DNA of 64,000 nucleotides from Tenodera sinensis (taxonomy: Eukaryota > Arthropoda > Insecta > Mantodea > Mantidae): positions 212,066,031 through 212,130,030 of the forward strand of contig CM060962.1 in NCBI GenBank assembly GCA_030765045.1, in the 5' to 3' direction. The translations under genes and the position numbers were made by a program. A model generated the notes under the pieces. It saw only the letters and a list, made by a program, of their open reading frames with translations. It searched no databases and was not told the origin of the DNA. This document shows, in pieces, positions 32,176-42,664 of the stretch. Positions within the stretch are counted from its first letter, which is position 1; every line of letters starts with the position of its first letter.

Positions 32176-34875
32176 CTACCAGTCAAGGGCGTCCTTGGGT
32201 AGACGGTAGCTCTGTCTCCGCCTAGGGAGGCGATGGTCATATTGCCCCAGGGTGTTCACCAGCTGGTTTGGGTGAGGTGTGAGTTTGGCATACATTGTGC
32301 GAGTCCTGTCACGCACGACGTCCACAATGTATGGGATGCCGGAATGAGTGTGAAGGATGTGTGATGGAAACCTACGGTCGGTATCGTAGATCATCCTAAG
32401 CGCCCTGTTCTGCACGGCCTGCAGCCTGCGGATGGTGGAACGAGCCACCGTACCCCAGACCTCGCACCCGTACAGAATCAGGGGCGGGACGATCGCACGG
32501 TACAAGCGTAGTTTCAGGTATGTGGGCATGGTTGAGTGGAGTATGGGATATAGCTGTCTCAGGGCGCCATGTCCCTGACCGACCTTTGCTCTGACATGTG
32601 GAGTGAAGGTTAGACCACGGTCAAGTAGTACCCCCAGGTATTTGGCAGAGTTAACCCATGGGATTCTTCTCCGCCGCATTGCCAAGGATACACCCGGCCG
32701 CCAGTTTCGAACTTTGCCCAGTAGTAGAGCCTGGCTCTTCTGCGGGCTAATGGCCACTCTCCACTGTTCACTCCACCTGCCGATAGCATCGAGCTGTCGC
32801 TGTAGTGGAGGGAAACAGTACCGAACATTTTTGCTCTGTGCCAGTATGAGGACATCGTCTGCATACTGACACGTAACAGTATGCGGTTCCACGGGTAGGT
32901 CAGACATGTAGGCAGCAAAGAGCAACGGCGATAGCATGCTACCCTCCGGAACTCCAGCCGCTATGGGTCTGACCGAGGACAACTTCTCCTCCACCCGCAC
33001 CCGAAAAGAGCGATCCCGAAGGAAGCTACCAATCAGGGTGAGGTAGGGGGAAGGGATTTCTGCCTCTCTGAGTTTGTACAGTAACCCCTGGTGCCATGTG
33101 GTTGCAAAGGCTTTTTCTACATCCAGAAGCACCGCGACTGTTTTGAAGTTTTCCTGGAAACCCAGGGCAACCTTCTCAATCAGCCGCAGCAGCTGTAGTG
33201 TAGTGGAATGTCCATGACGGAAACCGAACTGATGATCCGGGATAAGTTGCCTTTCCTCAAAGAGAGGAGTGAGGCGGGATAGGAATAATCGTTCAAGGAT
33301 TTTTGAAACGATGGGTAACAGGCTTATGGAGCGGTAATTTGAAGGGAATACAGGGTCCTTGCCGGGCTTCAAAATGCAGACCACCCTCGCCTCCTTCCAA
33401 CAAGTTGGAAAGTGACGAAGCTGCAGAAATGCATTATAAATCCTCGTCAGGTGGACTACGGCCTTTCGGGGAAGGTGCTTGAGCATGGGCGCCGTGACGC
33501 CATCATGCCCAGGGGATTTGCCAGGTTTTAACCTTCTGATTTCAGAAGCCACCTGTCTTGGGGTGACTAAGGGGATTTGGATCTCTGCGCGTGGCGGTGG
33601 AGGTGCCTCATAGAGGTAATCTACCGTCGCCTCCACGAGTTCAGTAAACTCTTCGTCCTGGACATCTTCCCGGGGTTCGAATTGGGACTCTAGATGGTCT
33701 GCGAAAGCCGTGGCTTTCTCTTGATACTCAAAAGAGTCTCCCGCGAGTGCCATGAGATGCTCATATGTGTTTTTGTCCTTTCTAAGGGACCTAATTATCC
33801 GCCATGGTTGTTTCTCGGTGAGGTCTACGTTTGCCATCGTGTTTTCCCAGGCTGTTTTGCGATGTAAACGCAACAGGCGTCGTGCCAGGGATTTGAACCG
33901 CTGGTAAACTGCCTGTATCCTGGGATGGCGGAAACGCTGCCAGAGCCTTCGGACAGTTGCTTTGGCTTTGATCAACTGTCTGAGGTCGATGGGAATGGTA
34001 CGAGGGTTAGGTACGTCGGATGGAATGCGGTGCGTGTGGGCACGTACCACATCCCGGATGTGTTGGGAGAATGCCGTGGCTGCCGCCTCCAGTGTATCGA
34101 TGGAATCGACACGCGGACGCGGGTCCACAGACTGGTTGAGTTCAAGGATGGCTGCATCCCAGTCGACCTCGTATGTCCAGTCTGGAGTGACCAGAGCTGG
34201 CAGGTCAATGTTGGAATCCACCAAGACAGGGTCATGGTCGGAGTCCAATTCATTGACCGCTGAGAGGTCTAGATGGAAAGGAATGTTTTTGGTGACCATG
34301 ATATCGAGCACATCTGGCCTCCCTCGGGCCGGATGGAACGTAGGTCCTCTCGGTCCATGCGCAAGAATGCTTGGGTTACCGCTGATCAGGCGGTAGAGCC
34401 CTCGCCCCTTGGCATTGGTAACGCGGCTATGCCAATGTGCATGCTTAGCGTTGAGGTCGCCTGCGATGCATACCGCAGGATGCAGGTTCAGGAGGGTATT
34501 AATATCAGCTTCGTAGAAGCGGTTATCAGGAGGGTCGTATGCCATTACCAACACCGTGTCCACCCCGCCAATGGCAAGCCTAATGGCACAGGCCTCCACG
34601 TGTTGAAGTGATGGGATAGGGAAGGATGTGTGAGTGATGTGGTTCTTGATGAAAATGGCTGTACCGCCCCCCGGTCGGCCGACCCGATCAGACCGATGGG
34701 TGACGTAACTCGGCAGCGAGAAGTTGGTTGCAGCATCCAAGTGGGTTTCGCATACCATCAGAATGTCAATTCCATACGACTGCACAAACTCAACGAGGCT
34801 TGGGTAATGGCCCCTTATGCCATTTGCGTTCCAGACCGCAGCCCTGAATGGTCTCCGGACAAGTCTGGAGGCCAT
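32176..34875 (-). CDS. Jockey-like non-LTR retrotransposon ORF2: endonuclease-reverse transcriptase, 899 aa, uninterrupted
   Basis: Copies its own RNA into DNA at a nicked target in the nucleus. Residues 1-225 form an AP-type endonuclease: N16 (WNANG), E43 (CETHLD), GDLNAKHAHW with D140/N142/H145, and SDHDP at 212-216. The RT spans roughly 440-760: GKSPGHDGVTAPML, YRSISLLPIVSKILE, LLDVEKAF with D585 (motif A), GVPEGSMLSP 641-650 (motif B) and YADD 671-674 (motif C). The C terminus has LYGCEVWGT and IRRLQAVQNRALRMIY. There is no RNase H, as in the jockey clade, and the length is typical. Two oddities: A591 follows LDVEKAF where FD is usual, and E644 sits where GVPQGS normally has Gln. The ATG overlaps the upstream ORF1 stop as TAATG. 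The region is clearly GC-richer than its surroundings. The intact frame suggests recent insertion; activity is untested. Confidence 0.93.
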   Translation of the reverse strand: MASRLVRRPFRAAVWNANGIRGHYPSLVEFVQSYGIDILMVCETHLDAATNFSLPSYVTHRSDRVGRPGGGTAIFIKNHITHTSFPIPSLQHVEACAIRLAIGGVDTVLVMAYDPPDNRFYEADINTLLNLHPAVCIAGDLNAKHAHWHSRVTNAKGRGLYRLISGNPSILAHGPRGPTFHPARGRPDVLDIMVTKNIPFHLDLSAVNELDSDHDPVLVDSNIDLPALVTPDWTYEVDWDAAILELNQSVDPRPRVDSIDTLEAAATAFSQHIRDVVRAHTHRIPSDVPNPRTIPIDLRQLIKAKATVRRLWQRFRHPRIQAVYQRFKSLARRLLRLHRKTAWENTMANVDLTEKQPWRIIRSLRKDKNTYEHLMALAGDSFEYQEKATAFADHLESQFEPREDVQDEEFTELVEATVDYLYEAPPPPRAEIQIPLVTPRQVASEIRRLKPGKSPGHDGVTAPMLKHLPRKAVVHLTRIYNAFLQLRHFPTCWKEARVVCILKPGKDPVFPSNYRSISLLPIVSKILERLFLSRLTPLFEERQLIPDHQFGFRHGHSTTLQLLRLIEKVALGFQENFKTVAVLLDVEKAFATTWHQGLLYKLREAEIPSPYLTLIGSFLRDRSFRVRVEEKLSSVRPIAAGVPEGSMLSPLLFAAYMSDLPVEPHTVTCQYADDVLILAQSKNVRYCFPPLQRQLDAIGRWSEQWRVAISPQKSQALLLGKVRNWRPGVSLAMRRRRIPWVNSAKYLGVLLDRGLTFTPHVRAKVGQGHGALRQLYPILHSTMPTYLKLRLYRAIVPPLILYGCEVWGTVARSTIRRLQAVQNRALRMIYDTDRRFPSHILHTHSGIPYIVDVVRDRTRTMYAKLTPHPNQLVNTLGQYDHRLPRRRQSYRLPKDALDW

Positions 34876-35126
34876 TACTTGGCTGAATTAGGGAACAGCT
34901 GGGCCAAGGTTTGGACCAGTAGGGCATGCTTCTGCATGGGGCTCAGGTTAGGGCTTTCATACTGCAGCTTGAATTTCCGAAGTGCAGGCAAGATTCGGTT
35001 GCTTGCCAAGCGTCTTGAGAGTGCACTTCTCGCTGTCACCGTAATTATGGAGTGTAGCTTGCCGGTGTTGGTGTAACCAATCCCCGTCTCGGCTGGGAGA
35101 AGGAAGCTGATTGGCTGAACGTTGGC
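34875..35126 (-). pseudogene. C-terminal remnant of the matching ORF1
   Basis: An 83-residue open stretch directly upstream of ORF2 in a different frame: ...GKLHSIITVTARSALSRRLA, RILPALRKFKLQYESP, then LVQTLAQLFPNSAK and TAA. The stop shares one base with the ORF2 ATG (TAATG, 34873-34877). A TGA at 35127-35129 closes the frame upstream and no zinc knuckle is found beyond it, so most of ORF1 is missing: the element is 5'-truncated or decayed at about 35.13 kb. It does not resemble the C terminus of the ORF1 at 30.0-31.6 kb. Confidence 0.6.
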
Positions 35127-35820
35127 TCACCACTGGCCGCTGCGCTGCTGCCGCTGGCTGGCATTTCTCTATATATGCTCTGAACTGATAACAGCATTAC
35201 ACCCACAATAAGAATCATTGGGTGTGCATTACGTAGCTGTTATGAATGAAACTAGAAATTGAAGTTTCCTTTAATTGTTCATCTTCACTATCAAGGATCA
35301 AGCTTACAGCCTGTTTCATCTTCACTCAGCGATCATTTTCAAGATCGTCGTATTAGTTATCTTTCTTCTGGTTTTGATTTTATTATTTGTGTAATTATTT
35401 TTGCAATTCTTACTTTTTAATACATTATATCCCTGCTTGCTTATGAATGAGAAATATTTTTAATTCTCCTTTTATTCATTGCTTTCGTATTTGACCCAAT
35501 ATTGAACAACCTTTAACTTGCCTTAAGAAGTTAATCTCTGCAGTCTGTGTATTTTGTTGTTCTTTTTTCTTATTGTCTAAGACTTTCTTTCGTATGTTAA
35601 AACAAGTATTGCCACTAGCTTATTGACCTTAGATTTTATGTATTGCCTTATTTCATTTTCAATATTGTGTCACATATGTTTAAAATGTTGTAAGTTAATG
35701 GAATATTAGTCTCTCATTCGTAGACCATCTTGTTATTTTTAAAAAAACAGGCCTGTGAACTGTTAGTAGTAATACATACGGTTCAACCAATTGGATTAAC
35801 GTCAATTTATGCCACCAGAC
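35127..35820. other. Unassigned DNA
   Basis: GC content falls abruptly after about 35.17 kb; no coding similarity recognised. Confidence 0.4.
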
Positions 35821-35824
35821 AGAC

Positions 35825-36510
35825 ATATAGTGCTAGTGTCGCAATATGGCTGTGCTAGTGCCGCAAGATGGCGGCAAACCAAAAATGCAATGTTGGGTTG
35901 AATTTAAAAGGGTAAGTTGCAGGTGACAAGGATATTGTTAATCAAGCAGCTTGAGCCGTATATTTTTTTCTTTTCTTGTTTTTGTATTTTTACAGCATAA
36001 CTGGCCCGGGGCCTTGGTCACTGACCACGTCCCACCCTGCATCTCTGCACCCCTTTCATGATACCCGTAGTGTGCAGGGGTGGGGAGTCGCAGCGGCAGG
36101 GTGGTAGGCCGTGGTCCGGCACGGGCTGTTGGGTTGGGGTTTGGTAAATTTATGGTTAAACTACAAAGATGAACTTGGTGAAGTAGAGGAAGGACGAAGA
36201 GGAGGACTCGGGCTATGAAACATACAAAACATTACGTACCTGGAGGATCCCACTGCAGCCATTTTGAATGCCATCTAGTAAAACTATGACCAGACACACG
36301 AGAATTACGCCACTAACAGGAGATATGACGCTAGTGACGAAAGAGGACGGTTGTTAATTCACAAACGTGACGGCAAACTGAGATGGCGCTAGTGTCGCGC
36401 AAGATGACGGGAGGAACAGTAACATAGTGGTTAGTGCGATTGCGCAATATGGTGAATTTACCGTTGCAATTATAATAAATTGGAATGTTGGGTTGAATTT
36501 AAACAGCTTA
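35825..36510 (+). repeat. Direct repeats (GATGGCGCTAGTGTCGC-type) flanking a SINE tail
   Basis: GTGCTAGTGTCGCAATATGG (35831), GTGCTAGTGCCGCAAGATGG (35853), ACGCTAGTGACGAAAGAGG (36329) and GGCGCTAGTGTCGCGCAAGA (36384) are related. AATGTTGGGTTGAATTTAAA occurs at both 35889 and 36483. This indicates an older tandem or duplicated block split by later insertion. Confidence 0.6.
36000..36150 (+). mobile_element. SINE 3' part
   Basis: ACGTCCCACCCTGCA, GCAGGGGTGGGGAGTCGCAG, GGGTGGTAGGCCGTGGTCCG and GGGCTGTTGGGTTGGGG match the tail of the SINE at 22.7 kb. The tRNA head is missing. Confidence 0.55.
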
Positions 36511-38226
36511 AATTTTTTTAAACATGGTAAAGCTAAGAAATGTGATCTACTGTTTCCAAACCGTTAATAGATGCGGATATATTTTTATTCTAACTTAAAA
36601 ATATTTAGGTAGAATGCCGCTGGTTTCTTCACCTTCAAGCATTTCTCTCTTTTATTTCAACAGATTGCTTCATCTTTCTGTGAATAATTAAGATTTATTT
36701 CTGCGGGTCTGAAATTGTAAATGTTTTACTATACCTTTCGCTGGATTGAGACCTTTAGCACCATAATCTTAATATTCATGTTTCTAATGTGTAATGTTCT
36801 CTTGTTTTCTTACTTCATTGCCATACTGCAACTTTCGAAGAGTTTTAACATTTACTTGGAAACTTTCACCTGTTGAGAAGCGCTTCCAATGCTTACTATA
36901 GATCTGAAGAAGGAAATTATCTTAGAACTGTGTATTTGGCTTTACCTGCCATTGGAGGGTAATCAGGGAAAGAAAAGTGTTATGAGAAGAAAGAAATTTA
37001 TTTATTTATTTATTTATCGTCTTTAAATTGGCTGCGCACCGACAGGGACACATGACTGACAAGGTCACAGATAAACCTAAAATAGCCTTGCACATCCAGC
37101 GCTGAAGATTACAGTGACGAGAGCTGACTTGCAGGAGAAAGCATTTGCGCGGAAAATGAGCAAATAATTCTTAAACTATTAAACTTGTCATAATTCTAAG
37201 AGTGCCTACAGAAAGCTAAGATTCTTCTTTCTTCTCAGAACCACACACTCTAAATAAATAAAGGTGTTTTAAGTAATACATTTTAACACGAATGAAGCGT
37301 GAAACAGTTCGGCATCTCCATGTTAATAATTAGACTTCTCTCTGCCTCTGGGAAATTGGAAATTTTTATTTTACATTTGACTGGAAGTGAGATTTTTAAC
37401 AATTGCAGTTTGCAATTCATTCATGTGTTATGGACGAGACATACACAAGAACCTTGTGTTTTGCATTGCTATTTTGACTTCAAGATTGTTTAGCATAGCT
37501 GCAACTTGTGGAAAAGAAGGAACACTTTCTTGCAAATGTTTGCCTTTTGAGCATGTCCTTGTTTGTGTACTATAGACCTGAAGAATTTTATTGTTAGAGC
37601 AGAATGTTTGTTATTTGGCTCGCTACGCTGTTATGAGAAGAAAATAATGAATTTAGTTGTGCAAACATTCTGGGTGCTTAATTGTGTGGAATTGACAATG
37701 TTTTATCTTTGCTAAGAAATTCTCCTTATTGACTCGCAGCATTATTATGCATTTTGCCACTTTCTTCTTTTCTTGATTATTTCCTTAAGTAGTGATATTC
37801 ACACTTTCGTTATATAAAATAAACTACGTACCTGAAGGAGCGAAGTGAAGAGATGCTGGAAGTTAACGTTACACACACACGCACACATTTACACATTCAC
37901 AAGATTGAGAAAACCAAAGGTATGGAATAGTTCTAGCTAAAATGTCTTGGTTTACACTAGACATGATCAATACGTAATGAGAAACGGCTGACTGCAATGC
38001 TAAACAGGATAACGCTTCTGAGAGAAACGAAGCGAATGTTGCGGCAAATTGCGCAACAGGATGTGAACCGTGAATGTCGAGAAAATTGGTGCGCTGCTGA
38101 CATCCGGTTTCATGCCAAACCTTTGACTCTGCTGGAGGAACAGAGCAGTTAGCAGAACTTTGTAATTGTGAAAACATATTTGCAGGTCATCAGCACCATC
38201 AGCACATTACAGCATATATTTCTCCT
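36511..38226. other. Unassigned AT-rich DNA
   Basis: Contains (ATTT)5-6 near 36996-37018. No coding similarity recognised; the Cys/Val ORF near 38.0 kb has no domain. Confidence 0.4.
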
Positions 38227-38777
38227 TTTTACTTACCCTACTGGCAAGTAGAGAAAGTATTGTATTCCACCACAAAAATTCGATGTCAAGATTTTACCGG
38301 AAACATATGTTCTAAGGCCTGCTGGATCCAAAAAAGCATTTTTAGAAAAAGGTCCATGTGTGTGTGTCTGTGTGTGTGTGTTGTGTGTCTGTGTTTCCGC
38401 CAGTCTGTGGACAGCATTACTCAAGAACGAAAATTTGGTTAAAACATGAGTTGGTATTCAAGGTTAATGTCCTTCAAGGATGCGACACGAAGATTTTGAA
38501 GGAAATAGTCCCACCCTAAACTACACTTTACATGGAAAGTTTTTCGATAATTTTGATTTTGATTTCATTGAAAATGGCTCTAACGATTTTTATTAAAATG
38601 CCATATGTTGGAGATATTTTTATGACAAATCAAATGTATATATTGAATTTTCTGGCTATAGCCCCTGTAGTCTTATTTATTCTGGATGTCTTTTGCATAA
38701 CTCGTAAACCGTAAGAGATAGACAAAATCTTAACATACAAAAAATGTAAATCTTGCTAAAACACACAATTTATGTCC

Positions 38778-38813
<36 letters not shown>

Positions 38814-38967
38814 TGAACCATTTTGGAGGCATTTCAGGTTATTTAAGTGTTTTGGAATACAAATGCAAACTAGTTATTCATTTTACTATATCTTAGCCCT
38901 GCAAAGAGAATGGAATCTCAAAGCTTTAAAAGTTTTGACTATCGCTCAAAGCCTACTGTATTCTCAC
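38227..38967 (-). mobile_element. R1 repeat, 3' three-quarters, cut by a hAT element
   Basis: On the plus strand it reads the R1 3' end inverted (CAAGTAGAGAAAGTATTGTA), AAGATTTTACCGGAAACATA, a (TG)n core, CCTTCAAGGATGCGACACGA, TAACTCGTAAACCGTAAGAG, a T29-30 run at 38780-38809 (not in other copies at that spot), then CTATCGCTCAAAGCCTACTG. At 38968 it is interrupted by a hAT terminus. Confidence 0.75.
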
Positions 38968-39903
38968 CAGGGTTGCCAACATTTAAAAGTAAAATTATCG
39001 TACCAGCCACTCAAAATTATAGATTTGGATTCAAAATTATCGTACCTCATAAAGCAAACGCTACAACTATAAAAATATTACTTATGAAAATATAAGAGTA
39101 ATGATGTTTATTATATCCACTTACAAGATTGATGACCTCAACAAATATTACAACTTTAGCACTTATGTTTCTCGCACTATTCAACTGATAGTTCATCTTC
39201 CTCAACTGTTGTAGCATTATACAAATTTGTTGTTGAGATAAACCTTAACATCTTCTCGGTGACTTGTAGATTTTAAAATCTACCACGTTCTTTCATAAGC
39301 TGAGACGACCAAATGAGTTCATTTACCGTATCTAGTGCCAATCTGTTTCTAACTTTGGTTTTTATTAAACCCAGTTAACAAAAAACAAAAACAAAAAAAA
39401 ACTCACAAGAAGTGCTTCTGTAGTGCAAGGAAACCTCTGATAATGCAAAGGCTGCTAGTTCTTTGAAATCAGTATTTCCACCAAGGGGACATGTGTTTAA
39501 CAGGAACTGCCAGGTTCAGGCATGTTCTTTATTTCACACAGAATAGCACGTATTTCGAGTTTTCTACATTGATCATCAATTTTCTGAACAGTGCCTTCTT
39601 CATTGAGATTATCAGACCCGGGCACACTGGCAATAAGAGGATAAAGGGTAGCAGGCTTAGTAGGGTTGGAAATGGTTGCTATGGGGTGGAGACAGACAAT
39701 GAGGACAAAAGTGGTGTCGTTATTTGTAATTAGTTTCACTTCGCTGGAGTGACAAACCAGTGAAAATGATATTTCGCCGATATCGAACTATCATACATTC
39801 AAATTATGGTACACCCCCATAATTATCGTACGAGTTGGCAACCATCGTACAAACATTAAAATTATCGTATCCCCCATAATTATCGTACGAGTTGGCAACC
39901 CTG
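38968..39903 (-). mobile_element. hAT element derivative, 936 bp, with TIRs and 8-bp target duplication
   Basis: Ends CAGGGTTGCCAAC (38968) and GTTGGCAACCCTG (39903) are perfect 13-bp inverted repeats, flanked by ATTCTCAC and ATTCCCAC, an 8-bp duplication with one mismatch as expected for hAT. Subterminal AAAATTATCGTA words recur inside both ends. On the minus strand (about 39740-39170) a transposase C-terminal relic remains: GGNTDFKELAAFALSEVSLH, GLIKTKVRNRLALDTVNELI and STTNLYNATTVEEDELS, matching the hAT dimerisation region, with stops. The N-terminal and DDE parts are gone, so it is an internally deleted, non-autonomous copy. Confidence 0.9.
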
Positions 39904-39959
39904 ATTCCCACTAAATACATATACAACTATCAATTATTCTCACTAGCCAGAAAACAATT

Positions 39960-40905
39960 ACACTTACACTTACAATATGATAATACTATGTTAGAAAGAA
40001 CAGATTAAGAGAAGTATCTTTTATTACTCTTTGATAACAAACTAACCTGGAGAAATCAGGTAGATTAATTATGTGGAAAAACTACAAAAAGGTTTAAGTT
40101 ATCGAAAAGATTAGTACGCAGTAAATGGAACAGTTCCTGGGAAACATTGAATACAACTTACAATACTTACATCAAGCTGGTAGTAAAATATTGTGGAAAA
40201 GTAGTAATAACATCATCAACATCATCAGCGGCAGCATCCAATAAATGAGCAACCGCGATAGATACACTACAGGCTGCTGCCTCTAAACAAACCTCTCAAT
40301 TTAGAACTTGGAACACAAGATATTTTACAGTATGAAAAACTGATAATATCTCCAGATTGCAATAAATGGATTACTAATTCAAAGACTTTAACTAATTTGA
40401 AAGCATAATTCAAATTCATACAAGAAATCAGTAAATTAGAAAACAAATTAGAATACCAGCATAAAGAGAAAATTTCGTCACTGACATCAATCCTACTGAG
40501 ACTATTACAATTGAGCACCAGTTAAATCTAAAGTATGAACTCAACAAAACAAATGCTAGTCCTGTTATAGCTAAAGCCCTTACATAGGAACTTTAAATCT
40601 AACTTATCCAACTCACGAATGGACACATATACGCACAGATGATCCCTCTCTGATACCAACAATGGGACTGGACCACGTGGTATCTGCCAGTTTTTTTTTA
40701 TTTTATTTTAATATATATAGAAATGTTGGAAGAAATACCAGAAATTTTGATGGACAAATAGCTGTTTTATATAATACTGGAAAATATGCTTTCGTGGCTG
40801 CATCAGTGCAAAAATATAGTTATACTTTCACACTCACAGACTGCTATACAAGCAATAGGAGCACTTCTAACATAAAAAAAATTAAAGAAATCCAAAAGAC
40901 GATTT
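39960..40905 (+). pseudogene. Non-LTR retrotransposon RT C terminus and RNase H relic
   Basis: Fragments in order: FKLSKRLVRSKWNSSWETLN-like, YIKLVVKYCGKVVITSS, EWTHIRTDDPSLIPTMG (RNase H first motif with TDG changed to TDD), NIYRNVGRNTRNFDGQIAVL (catalytic Glu replaced by Gln), and FTLTDCYTSNRSTSNI (SDS changed to TDC). Many frame breaks. It resembles the RNase H LINE at 14.4 kb in layout. Confidence 0.65.
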
Positions 40906-40930
40906 AAAAATTGGTAAACCGGGGGTAAAG

Positions 40931-41158
40931 TCGGTCTGGGTGGCTCAGTTGGTTAGACGCTGGCCTGCGGATCCCAAGGTCGCGGGTTCAAATCCGGCCC
41001 AGGCCGATGGTTTTTAAGTGTGCTTAAAAACGACAGCTCCATGTCAGTAGATTTACTGGCATGTAAAAGAACTCCTGCGGGACAAAATTCCGGCACACCG
41101 GCGACGTGATCCTGGCAATTGACAGCGTCGTTAAACAAGAAAATATTTTTTTTTTTTT
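40931..41158 (+). mobile_element. tRNA-headed SINE with poly(T)-type tail and target duplication
   Basis: Head GGGTGGCTCAGTTGGTTAGA (A box) and GTCGCGGGTTCAAATCCGG (B box), body CAGTAGATTTACTGGCATGT, AAAGAACTCCTGCGGGACAA, AATTCCGGCACACCGG, tail T14. It is flanked by ACCGGGGGTAAAG (40918-40930) and ACCGGGGGGGAAAG (41159-41172). Confidence 0.85.
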
Positions 41159-41172
41159 ACCGGGGGGGAAAG

Positions 41173-41561
41173 TTGTATTATATCTGTTGTATTACATCTC
41201 ATTGTGAGGTGCATGGTAATGAAAAAGCAGATTTTTTTTTGTTTTTTTTTTTTGGCAAAGAAAGGAACCCAAATTAAACAAAAAACTATTATAAAATTTC
41301 CTTAAGAATCAATCAAGCACATTGTAAAAAGCAAAATAGATAACAAATATATAAATAAAATAACATAACAAAGTAAAAATTCCAAGTGGATACAAATCTC
41401 ACAAAATCCTAAAATAATTCCAAAATTATCAAGAAAATTGTAAGTACATTATGTCCCGATAGTAAGTCACAATAATTGGGGTAATTACCTCTGATGTGAG
41501 ACTACCTTTTTGGTTTACCGGAAGAAATACATATCGGTTGGTGAATTCAGTGACATTCTGG
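41173..41561. other. Unassigned AT-rich DNA
   Basis: A long A/T homopolymer region near 41231-41253; nothing else. Confidence 0.4.
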
Positions 41562-41632
41562 TAGGTTGTCACTGTATCAAGTACCCGCCTGGTAAGCGGT
41601 AGGCCTGTGGTTCAAAACCCAGCTATGGCACT
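41562..41632 (+). repeat. tRNA-like sequence (SINE head)
   Basis: CCCGCCTGGTAAGCGGTAGG and GTGGTTCAAAACCCAGC place an anticodon-like stem and a B box; the acceptor stem does not pair cleanly. Confidence 0.4.
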
Positions 41633-42664
41633 GAATTTTTCAGTTCCGATTCTATCTCTTCAACATTGCCCACACATGACTCGTGCGTTTTAAAACACCA
41701 ACCGTACGTTTGAAGGCGTAAATAAATAATTGTTGTAGATTCATATTTTTAATTTACTCTTTTTGTATTAACTTTGACTCTGCTATGTCTTACGATTTTT
41801 TTACTTATTTTTCACACAATATTTTACATACGTTCGTGGAGTCATATGACCCACTTCAATGTTACTTATTGTAAAATCAAACTGCATCAAGTTGTGAAGT
41901 CATGTCTGAATTATTTGTAACCAGTGACACACGTTGTGTACAGAGTTTCTTACCTCCACAGTAGAACGCAAATCGCCTTATGTAACAGGGTGTGGCTATG
42001 ATAACTCGGTAGTTGCAGGAGGCCTGGATTATTTCTGCAGCAGTTGGCAGAAAGTCGCAGTGAACCAAACGTTGGCGCAAATACATGAAGCAAAAACTTC
42101 TCTTCCATAAAAATACACTGGGCTCAACTCCTGGATACAGCACTGCACACAAATATTCTGGATGGGCAGTCTATCATATCTAATGCCACGGGTGATTGTC
42201 AAATTATCGATAAATTCTCGAGGCCCGAAGTGACGGAGGTATTTATCTAAAGAATTTGACTATCATGAGCTGCAGTTATTAAGACTATTCCACGAATTAA
42301 AGGATGATATAACCAAACAAGTGTTATTTAAATACTGTATTGCAATCACTAAACTAGTAAAAGAAACATATGCCAGGCGTATATAGATCAGTGTCCATGG
42401 GCACGGTCCACAAGATTATCATATTCATGCTCTAATTTTTAAGACGTTGGCAGTGTCAGAAGTTGGAGTAGCTGCTCTTAATTCATAATTTCACTAAACA
42501 CATTTCCTTCGTCATCTGGTGATCGACTGTGCAGCAAGTTCTCATTGGACGAAGTAGGAATCTTCCGAAATGAAATGATTCTTCTCCCTGGTGACAACTT
42601 AGTATCATTTGGAACCGGAACTAACGTCATTTATGAAGAATTGTTGAAATTAACAGTAAACTGG
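41633..42664. other. Unassigned DNA
   Basis: No coding similarity recognised. Confidence 0.35.

Noticed and set aside
33925..34396. Plus-strand ORFs of 112-148 codons between 33.9 and 35.1 kb
   Set aside because: Antisense shadows of the jockey-like ORF2 and ORF1 frame.
29620..35126. Calling the region telomeric
   Set aside because: Head-to-tail LINEs alone are insufficient; no simple telomere repeat was seen and the flanks are ordinary dispersed repeats.
40931..41010. Functional tRNA on the plus strand
   Set aside because: Same reasoning; it has a SINE body, T tail and target duplication.
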